Positions 58,304 through 64,000 of a stretch of DNA of 64,000 bases are shown here, in pieces (positions within the stretch are counted from its first letter, which is position 1; every line of letters starts with the position of its first letter). The stretch is from Aromatoleum tolulyticum (GTDB lineage: Bacteria; Pseudomonadota; Gammaproteobacteria; Burkholderiales; Rhodocyclaceae). A program made the translations under genes and the position numbers. A model generated the notes under the pieces. That model worked only from the letters and a program-made list of their open reading frames with translations. It was not told where the DNA came from and did not search any database. The stretch covers positions 248,001 to 312,000 of the forward strand of contig NZ_FTMD01000004.1 in the NCBI RefSeq assembly GCF_900156155.1, in the 5' to 3' direction.

Positions 58304-58381
58304 AGGCCGATCTACCCACCCAAGCCACTGAAAACAAATAACAACCCGACCAATCGCGGCCTTGACATGCTGCGTCGCGAA

Positions 58382-58397
58382 TGTCGGGTTTGTGACA
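58382..58397. promoter_or_regulatory. NifA upstream activator site of the ferredoxin operon
   Basis: TGTCGGGTTTGTGACA, TGT-N10-ACA, about 80 bp upstream of the minus-strand promoter and 76 bp before the divergent dioxygenase ATG. Confidence 0.8.
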
Positions 58398-58473
58398 TGC
58401 GACGTGCCACGCCGCACGGAACCTGCCGACATCAAAGCCATCGAACATTGGCCCGCCCCGACAGGACGACACG

Positions 58474-59163
58474 ATGCGCCCCCCGCCCCGCGCAAAAAAT
58501 GCCCCCCTTACCCGTACCCACGGCCCCGACGCGACCCGCGACACGACCCGCCGCCGCATCCTGCGCTGGCTCGGCGGTCTCCCCTTCCTGCCGCTCGGGC
58601 TGGCCGCCGCCCTCCCGGCCGGCGCCGCCACGCTGCACCCCACGCCCGCGGACGACATCGGCCCCTTCTACCCGCTCGACTGGAGCGGCGACATCGACGC
58701 CGACCTGACGAAGCTCGCGGGCGCAACGGGGACTGCGGTCGAAGGCACGCCGCTGCGCGTCAGCGGCGCGGTGCGCGACAGCGCCGGAAAGCCGGTCGCG
58801 GACGCCGCCGTCGAGATCTGGCAGGCCGACGCGCGCGGCCGCTACCGCCACCCCGGCGTCGATCCGCGCACGCGCGACCCCGCCTTCCAGGGCTTCGGCC
58901 GCACGATGACGGACGCCCAGGGCCGCTACAGCTTCCTCACGATCCTGCCGGGCAGCTACGGTTCGCGGCCGCCGCACATCCACTTCCGCGTCGCCCAGCC
59001 GGGGCGCGCCGAATTCGTCACGCAGATGTACTTCCGCGGCAACAACCGCGAAGGCAACGGCTACGCCCCGCCCGAGCGCGAAGCGCTGAGCGTCGACGTC
59101 ACCGCGGCGAAGGCCGGCTCCCCCGCCGCGGCCACCTTCGACATCGTCCTCGCCGCCCGCTGA
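58474..59163 (+). CDS. Intradiol ring-cleavage dioxygenase-like protein, Tat-type N-terminus
   Basis: This 229-aa protein belongs to the protocatechuate 3,4-dioxygenase beta/catechol 1,2-dioxygenase fold. It has DDIGPFYPLDWSGDID, LRVSGAVRDSAGKPVADAAV, VEIWQADARGRYRHPG (Tyr ligand), TDAQGRYSFLTILPGSYGSR and RPPHIHFRV (His ligands). Its N-terminus has TRRRILRWLGG followed by a hydrophobic stretch, so it may be exported by Tat. I see no plus-strand sigma-54 promoter. Its start (ATG at 58474) lacks a strong ribosome-binding site. Its link to nitrogen fixation is only positional; extracytoplasmic homologues of this family are poorly characterised. Confidence 0.85.
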   Translation: MRPPPRAKNAPLTRTHGPDATRDTTRRRILRWLGGLPFLPLGLAAALPAGAATLHPTPADDIGPFYPLDWSGDIDADLTKLAGATGTAVEGTPLRVSGAVRDSAGKPVADAAVEIWQADARGRYRHPGVDPRTRDPAFQGFGRTMTDAQGRYSFLTILPGSYGSRPPHIHFRVAQPGRAEFVTQMYFRGNNREGNGYAPPEREALSVDVTAAKAGSPAAATFDIVLAAR

Positions 59164-59191
59164 ACAGGTCCCCGGGGCAGTCCACGCGGGC

Positions 59192-59207
59192 TGTCGCAAA
59201 GACGACA
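59192..59207. promoter_or_regulatory. NifA upstream activator site of rnf
   Basis: TGTCGCAAAGACGACA, TGT-N10-ACA, 121 bp upstream of the rnfA -24 box. Confidence 0.83.
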
Positions 59208-59327
59208 GCGGCGTCGACTTTGTCAGGATTGCCCCCCACGCCCCACCTCAAAGCCCGCTTGCCGGGCAACCCGCACAGCATCGCAAACCGCTGAATCCGC
59301 GACACTTTCCGCCCGCAGCGGAGCCCG

Positions 59328-59342
59328 TGGCACGCTCCATGC
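59328..59342 (+). promoter_or_regulatory. Sigma-54 promoter of rnfABCDGE
   Basis: TGGCACGCTCCATGC has a perfect -24 box and GG-N10-GC; start predicted near 59354, 39 bp before rnfA. Confidence 0.83.
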
Positions 59343-59392
59343 ACTAGCGCCGTCGTAACGGCCCCCGCCGCAACCGACACGACGCGCCAGCC

Positions 59393-59980
59393 ATGACCGC
59401 CACGACCGAAATCCTGTTGCTGCTACTCTCGACCGCCCTCGTGAACAACGTGGTGCTGGTCAAGTTCCTCGGCCTGTGCCCCGTGATGGGCGTCTCCAAG
59501 AGCATGGACGCCGCCCTCGGCATGGGGCTCGCGACCACCTTCGTCATCACGCTCGCATCAGCGCTGTGCTGGATGCTCGACCACTGGCTGCTCGCGCCCT
59601 TCGAGCTCGGCTTCCTGCGCATCCTGTGCTTCATCCTCGTGATCGCCGCAGCGGTGCAGTTCGTCGAGATGGTGATCAAGAAGACCAGCCCGGCGCTGTA
59701 CCAGAGCCTCGGCATCTACCTCCCCCTCATCACGACCAACTGCGCCGTGCTCGGTCTCGCGCTGCTCAACGTGCAGCAGAGCTTCGGCTTCATGAAGAGC
59801 GTGCTGTACGGCTTCGGCTCGGCACTCGGCTTCACCCTGGTCCTGCTGGTCTTCGCCGGCCTGCGCGAACGCCTCGCGCTCGCCCGCGTGCCCGCCGCGT
59901 TCAACGGCGCGCCGTCCGCATTCATCACCATCAGCCTGCTGAGCCTCGCCTTCATGGGCTTTTCCGGCCTGATCTCCTGA
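59393..59980 (+). CDS. rnfA: Rnf complex subunit A
   Basis: This 195-aa membrane protein with about six helices has [20 protein letters not shown] near residue 18 and [20 protein letters not shown] near 103; Cys in each pair of half-membrane motifs binds a [2Fe-2S] shared with RnfE. Rnf uses ion motive force to drive electrons from NADH to ferredoxin, here for nitrogenase. ATG at 59393. First gene of the operon. Confidence 0.96.
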   Translation: MTATTEILLLLLSTALVNNVVLVKFLGLCPVMGVSKSMDAALGMGLATTFVITLASALCWMLDHWLLAPFELGFLRILCFILVIAAAVQFVEMVIKKTSPALYQSLGIYLPLITTNCAVLGLALLNVQQSFGFMKSVLYGFGSALGFTLVLLVFAGLRERLALARVPAAFNGAPSAFITISLLSLAFMGFSGLIS

Positions 59981-59991
59981 GGAACGTCACC

Positions 59992-60519
59992 ATGCTCGTT
60001 GCCGTCTCCAGCCTCACCGTCCTCGGCGCCGTTCTGGGCGTGCTGCTCGGTTTCGCGAGCCGCCGTTTCCACGTCGAAGGCAACCCCGTCGTCGCCGAAG
60101 TCGAGACGATGATGCCCGGCTCCAACTGCGGCCAGTGCGGCTTCCCCGGCTGTGCCGGTGCGGCGGCGGCGATCGTCGGCGGCGAGGCGCCGGCCACCTG
60201 CTGCCCGCCCGGCGGCAAGGCGCTCGCACAGAGCATCGCCGCCAAGCTGGGACTCGAAATCGACCTCTCGACGGTCGCCGACGCCGGCCCGCAGCTCGCC
60301 GTCGTCACCGAAGACATCTGCATCGGCTGCTGCCGCTGCATCAAGGTCTGCCCCACCGACGCCATCCTCGGCGGCGCCAAGCAGATCCACGCGGTACTGC
60401 GCGAGGCCTGCACCGGCTGCGGCAACTGCGTCGACCGCTGCCCGACCGAAGCCATCGGCCTGAAGCCGGTCCCGATCACGCTGCAGCACTGGGTGTGGCC
60501 GAACCCGGCCCGCGCCTGA
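59992..60519 (+). CDS. rnfB: Rnf complex subunit B
   Basis: This 175-aa protein has an N-terminal membrane anchor, a [4Fe-4S] motif NCGQCGFPGCAGAAAA (about residue 45) and two ferredoxin-like clusters CIGCCRCIKVCPTDAI (about 107) and CTGCGNCVDRCPTEAI (about 137). It exchanges electrons with soluble ferredoxin. The ATG at 59992 follows GAGGAACGTCACC. Confidence 0.96.
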   Translation: MLVAVSSLTVLGAVLGVLLGFASRRFHVEGNPVVAEVETMMPGSNCGQCGFPGCAGAAAAIVGGEAPATCCPPGGKALAQSIAAKLGLEIDLSTVADAGPQLAVVTEDICIGCCRCIKVCPTDAILGGAKQIHAVLREACTGCGNCVDRCPTEAIGLKPVPITLQHWVWPNPARA

Positions 60520-60535
60520 ACCCGGAACGCACATC

Positions 60536-62056
60536 ATGGGATTCTTCGACAAGATCTTCCGCCACCTCGCCCGCAGCGAACCCTGGGGCGTGCATCCGGA
60601 CGAGCGCAAGCGCCCGGCCTCGGAAGCGCCGATCCGCCGCCTGCCGGTTCCGCCGCTCCTCTACCTGCCGCTGTCGCAACACGTCGGCGCGGCGGCGGAG
60701 CCGATCGTGCGGATCGGGCAGAAGGTGCTCAAGGGCGAGTGCCTCGCGACCGCCACGGGCAACATCTCCGCCCCGGTGCATGCGCCGACCTCCGGCGAGA
60801 TCGTCGCGATCGGGCCGATCACCGCGCCGCACCCCTCGGGTCTCGAGATGACGGCGATCACGCTGCGCAGCGACATGGAAGACCGCTGGGCGCCGCTCGA
60901 TGGCCTCGCCGACCCGCTCGCCCACTCACCCCAGGAACTCGCGCGCCGTGTCGCCGCAGCCGGCATCGTCGGCCTGGGCGGTGCGACCTTTCCCGCCTCG
61001 GTGAAGCTCGGTCTCGGCCACCGCTCGCGCATCCGCACACTGATCCTCAACGGCAGCGAGTGCGAACCCTACCTGTCGTGCGACGACCGCCTGATGCGCG
61101 AACGCGCGGCGGGCATCGTGCGCGGCGCCGTGCTGATGCGCCACGCCACCGGCGCGCGCGAGGTACGCATCGGCATCGAGGACAACAAGCCCGAGGCGAT
61201 CGCCGCGATGCGCGCCGCCGCCGACGGCCACGCCGACGTGCATGTGTGCGTCGTCCCCGCACGCTACCCGATGGGATCGGACCGCCAGCTCATCATCGAG
61301 CTAACCGGCATCGAGGTGCCCGCCGAATCGCGCGCCGCCGACGTCGGGGTGCTCGTGCACAACGTCGGCACGGCCTTCGCGATCCATCAGGCGATCGACC
61401 TCGGCCGCCCGCTGGTCAGCCGCGTCATGACGCTCAACGGCGAAGCCCTCGCCCAGCCGGGCAACTACGAGGTCCCCATCGGCACCCTCGTCGATGACCT
61501 CCTCGCCTTCGCCGGCGGGGTGCGCTTCGAACCTGCGCGTCTCGTCATGGGCGGCCCGATGATGGGCCTCGTCCTGCCCTCGGCCAAGGTGCCCGTGGTC
61601 AAGGGCTGCAGCGGCATCCTCGCGCTGTCCGCCGCCGAAGTCGCACGCGACGAGCCTGACGCCTGCATCCGCTGCGGCAGCTGCACCCGGGCCTGCCCGG
61701 TCGGCCTGCTGCCGCTGGAGATGAACGCCCGCATCGCCAACGGCGCGCTCGATGCCGCCGTCGCACTCGGCCTGCACGACTGCATCGGCTGCGGCTGCTG
61801 CGCCTGGGTGTGCCCCGCGCGCATCCCGCTCGTGCAGGCCTTCAACCACGCGAAGGGCGAACTCGCCGCGCACGACCGCGACAAGAAGCGTACGGACGCG
61901 ACGCGCCGGATGGCCGAAGCGCGCGCGGAGCGCCTCGAACGCGAAGCGCACGAAAAAGCCGCAGCCGCAGCCCGCCGCGCCGCCGAGCGCAAGGCGCAAA
62001 AAGCGCGCGAGGCAGCCGCCAGCGCAGCTTCCAACTCCGAAGGAGCACCGGCATGA
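60536..62056 (+). CDS. rnfC: Rnf complex subunit C
   Basis: This 506-aa peripheral subunit oxidises NADH. The N-terminal barrel has VRIGQKVLKGECLATATGNI; the NADH/FMN fold has GIVGLGGATFPASVKL (about residue 143) and LILNGSECEPYLSCDDRLM; two [4Fe-4S] motifs are CIRCGSCTRACP (about 378) and CIGCGCCAWVCP (about 417). The last ~65 residues are a charged Ala/Arg/Glu coiled-coil tail, shorter than in E. coli RsxC. Overlaps rnfD by 4 bp. Confidence 0.96.
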   Translation: MGFFDKIFRHLARSEPWGVHPDERKRPASEAPIRRLPVPPLLYLPLSQHVGAAAEPIVRIGQKVLKGECLATATGNISAPVHAPTSGEIVAIGPITAPHPSGLEMTAITLRSDMEDRWAPLDGLADPLAHSPQELARRVAAAGIVGLGGATFPASVKLGLGHRSRIRTLILNGSECEPYLSCDDRLMRERAAGIVRGAVLMRHATGAREVRIGIEDNKPEAIAAMRAAADGHADVHVCVVPARYPMGSDRQLIIELTGIEVPAESRAADVGVLVHNVGTAFAIHQAIDLGRPLVSRVMTLNGEALAQPGNYEVPIGTLVDDLLAFAGGVRFEPARLVMGGPMMGLVLPSAKVPVVKGCSGILALSAAEVARDEPDACIRCGSCTRACPVGLLPLEMNARIANGALDAAVALGLHDCIGCGCCAWVCPARIPLVQAFNHAKGELAAHDRDKKRTDATRRMAEARAERLEREAHEKAAAAARRAAERKAQKAREAAASAASNSEGAPA

Positions 62057-63180
62057 GCCCCACCCGCATCTCAGGCTCGATCTCCACCGACGACGGCGCC
62101 CTGCCCCCCCTCGCCGCGTCGCCCCACGCCCACGGCGGCGTCTCGGTGGCGCAGGTCATGCTGCGCGTGATGCTCGCGCTCACCCCCGCGACCCTGTTCG
62201 GCTTCTGGCTGTTCGGCTGGCCGGCGATCAACCTCTTCGCCGTCACCGTCGGCGCCTGCCTGCTCGCCGAACGCTTCTGCGAACGCCTGATGGGCCGCCG
62301 GAGCAGCCTCGGCGACGGCTCGGCGCTGCTCACCGGCTGGCTCCTCGCACTGTCGCTGCCGCCCTGGGCGCCGGCGTGGATCGGCCTCCTCGGCGGCTTC
62401 ATCGCCATCGTCGTCGGCAAGCAGGTCTTCGGCGGCCTGGGGCAAAACCTCTTCAATCCGGCGATGGTCGCGCGCGTCGCCCTGCTCGTGTCCTTCCCCG
62501 TCGCGATGACGCAGTGGGTCGTGCCTCAACCGCTGTTCTCGGCAGCGGCCCCCGGCTTCATCGACAGCCTGCGCATCACCGCCGAAGCGCCCGCCCACCC
62601 CGACGCCGTCACCTCCGCGTCGCTGCTCGGCCACAGCAAGACCGAACTCTCGCGCGGCGTCGCCATACCCGATGCGATCGCCAGCGGCCCGCAGGCGCTC
62701 TTCGACTGGGCCGGCATGCGCACCGGCAGCCTCGGCGAAACCGGCGCCCTGCTGATGCTCGCGGGCGGGCTCTACCTCCTCGCCAGCGGCATCATCCGCT
62801 GGCACATCCCGGCCGCCGTGCTCGCCGGCATCGCCCTGCCCGCCCTCATCGGCCACGCCGTCGATCCGGCACGCTACCTCTCCGCCACCCAGCACCTCCT
62901 CTCCGGCGCGGCACTCCTCGGCGCCTTCTTCATCGCCACCGACTACGTCACCTCGCCCAACACCCCGGCGGGCCAACTGGTCTTCGGCTTCGGCATCGGA
63001 TTCCTCACCTGGATCATCCGCAGCTGGGGCGGCTACCCGGAAGGCATGGCCTTCGCGGTGCTGCTGATGAACGCGCTGACCCCGGTGATCGACCGCTACT
63101 GCCGTCCGCGCATCCTCGGCCGCCGGCGCGACGGGCGCGCGCTCGAACCCACCCCGCTCGACAACACCGGAGGCGCATGA
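62053..63180 (+). CDS. rnfD: Rnf complex subunit D
   Basis: This 375-aa membrane protein has about nine to ten helices and [14 protein letters not shown] text [20 protein letters not shown] near residue 127, followed by [20 protein letters not shown] and the end [20 protein letters not shown], all diagnostic. FMN is normally bound to the last Thr of an SGAT-like motif; here the site reads DAVTSAS (residues 184-190), so Ser replaces that Thr. ATG at 62053 overlaps rnfC by 4 bp. Confidence 0.95.
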   Translation: MSPTRISGSISTDDGALPPLAASPHAHGGVSVAQVMLRVMLALTPATLFGFWLFGWPAINLFAVTVGACLLAERFCERLMGRRSSLGDGSALLTGWLLALSLPPWAPAWIGLLGGFIAIVVGKQVFGGLGQNLFNPAMVARVALLVSFPVAMTQWVVPQPLFSAAAPGFIDSLRITAEAPAHPDAVTSASLLGHSKTELSRGVAIPDAIASGPQALFDWAGMRTGSLGETGALLMLAGGLYLLASGIIRWHIPAAVLAGIALPALIGHAVDPARYLSATQHLLSGAALLGAFFIATDYVTSPNTPAGQLVFGFGIGFLTWIIRSWGGYPEGMAFAVLLMNALTPVIDRYCRPRILGRRRDGRALEPTPLDNTGGA

Positions 63181-63824
63181 TGGGCACCGATCAATCCGTC
63201 GGCTTCTCGCTCGACGCGCTGCGCGACCGGCTCGCCTACCAGCCGCTGCTGCTCGGCGGCGTCGCCCTCGTCGCCGGCACCGCGCTCACGCTCGCCAGCA
63301 ACGCGACGCGCGCCCCCATCGCCGCCGCCGAGGCGCACGACACGCAGATGACGCTCGCGCAGGTCCTGCCGCCCGGCAGCGCCGACAACGACCTGCTCGC
63401 GGACGTCCTCGAACTGCCCGGCCCCGCCGCCGGCAGCACCCGCAGGATCCACATCGCGCGCAAGGCCGGCGTCGTCACCGGCGCCGTGTTCAACGTCGCC
63501 GAGCGCGGCTACTCGGGCGAGATCCGCCTGCTGATGGCGGTCGATCCCGCCGGCAGGGTACTGGGCGTGCGCGTCCTCAAACACACCGAAACGCCCGGCC
63601 TCGGCGACAAGATCGAGATCGCCCGCAACCCGTGGATCACGAGCTTCGACGGCAAATCGCTCGGCGAACCCGCCCCCGCAAAGTGGGCCGTCAAGAAGGA
63701 TGGCGGCATCTACGACAGCTTCGCCGGCGCCACCATCACGCCGCGCGCGGTGGTCAAGGCCGTCAAGGGCGGCCTCGACTACTTCGCCGCCCATCGCAAC
63801 GAAATCCTCGGAGTGCAACCATGA
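63180..63824 (+). CDS. rnfG: Rnf complex subunit G
   Basis: This 214-aa subunit has one N-terminal helix and a periplasmic FMN-binding domain. The flavinylation site [17 protein letters not shown] lies near residue 187, with the FMN-accepting Thr in [21 protein letters not shown] (about 137) is diagnostic. I chose the ATG at 63180, 6 bases after GGAGG; an ATG three bases earlier (63177) is equally in frame. It overlaps the rnfD stop and the rnfE start. Confidence 0.94.
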   Translation: MGTDQSVGFSLDALRDRLAYQPLLLGGVALVAGTALTLASNATRAPIAAAEAHDTQMTLAQVLPPGSADNDLLADVLELPGPAAGSTRRIHIARKAGVVTGAVFNVAERGYSGEIRLLMAVDPAGRVLGVRVLKHTETPGLGDKIEIARNPWITSFDGKSLGEPAPAKWAVKKDGGIYDSFAGATITPRAVVKAVKGGLDYFAAHRNEILGVQP

Positions 63825-64000
63825 ACGCCGCCAAACTGATGCGCGACGGCCTGTGGGACAACAACGTCGTCTTCGCCCAACTCCTCGCGATGTGCCCGAC
63901 CATGGCCGTCACGACCTCCGGCACCAACGGCCTCGGCATGGGCCTCGCGACCACCGCGGTGCTGATCGTCTCCAACATCCTCGTCGCCTCGATCCGCCAC
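63821..64000 (+). CDS. rnfE: Rnf complex subunit E, partial (cut by right edge)
   Basis: The first 60 codons are present: [20 protein letters not shown] and [20 protein letters not shown] match RnfE, the paralogue of RnfA (compare [13 protein letters not shown]). The Cys in MCP is the [2Fe-2S] ligand. ATG at 63821 overlaps the rnfG stop by 4 bp. The frame stays open to the edge. Confidence 0.94.
   Translation, partial: MNAAKLMRDGLWDNNVVFAQLLAMCPTMAVTTSGTNGLGMGLATTAVLIVSNILVASIRH

Overview
This 64 kb window is GC-rich (roughly two thirds G+C by eye). It reads as the chromosome of a nitrogen-fixing betaproteobacterium of the Rhodocyclales/Zoogloeaceae type (Azoarcus, Aromatoleum or Thauera-like). 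That placement rests on the house-keeping order hfq-hflX-hflK-hflC-(DUF2065)-hisZ-purA and rnr-rlmB, the Mo-nitrogenase genes, and the style of the nitrate genes. It is inferred from content, not from a search.

Positions 1-12027 (all minus strand) hold assimilatory nitrate/nitrite metabolism in two operons. One is nasT followed by the ABC transporter nasF-nasE-nasD. The other is cobA-nirB-nirD-nitrate transporter-PP2C/kinase, which runs off the left edge. Each operon has NtrC-type sites, a sigma-54 promoter and a leader RNA. Each leader has two hexaloop hairpins (A at loop position 1, G at position 4) followed by an overlapping terminator, which is the signature of ANTAR-protein antitermination. 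The ANTAR protein is encoded here (nasT). A calcium-binding C-type-lectin/RTX protein lies between the operons.

Positions 12146-31825 are mostly house-keeping genes on the minus strand: rlmB, rnr, two tandem tRNA-Leu(CAG) genes on the plus strand, purA, hisZ, hflC, hflK, hflX, hfq, der, bamB, a YfgM-like gene, hisS, ispG, rodZ, pilF, rlmN and ndk.

Positions 31985-64000 are the nitrogen-fixation region, in blocks. It begins with nifA, whose protein has the cysteine pattern of an oxygen-sensitive NifA; no nifL is seen. Next comes an unrecognised 189-aa gene divergent from nifB-nifZ-nifT, and then fmdB-draT-draG divergent from nifHDK and a Shethna/FeSII-like 2Fe-2S ferredoxin. A non-nif interval follows: a low-GC pair encoding a murein-endopeptidase-like and a periplasmic protein, then DUF924, pit, DUF47 and tlpA. 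After it come nifE, a hybrid sensor kinase, nifN-nifX-DUF269-CCE_0567-fdxB-nifQ-NifX-like, a minus-strand operon of ferredoxin, an unknown 334-aa protein and rseC, an intradiol dioxygenase, and rnfABCDGE (rnfE cut by the right edge).

Seven NifA-type sites (TGT-N10-ACA), most with the extended form TGTCG-N6-CGACA, sit about 55-150 bp upstream of sigma-54 promoters. They tie the blocks into one regulon. NifHDK is the enzyme. NifB/E/N/X/Q and their partners build FeMo-co. Rnf with FdxN/FdxB would supply low-potential electrons. FeSII and DraT/DraG would protect nitrogenase or switch it off.
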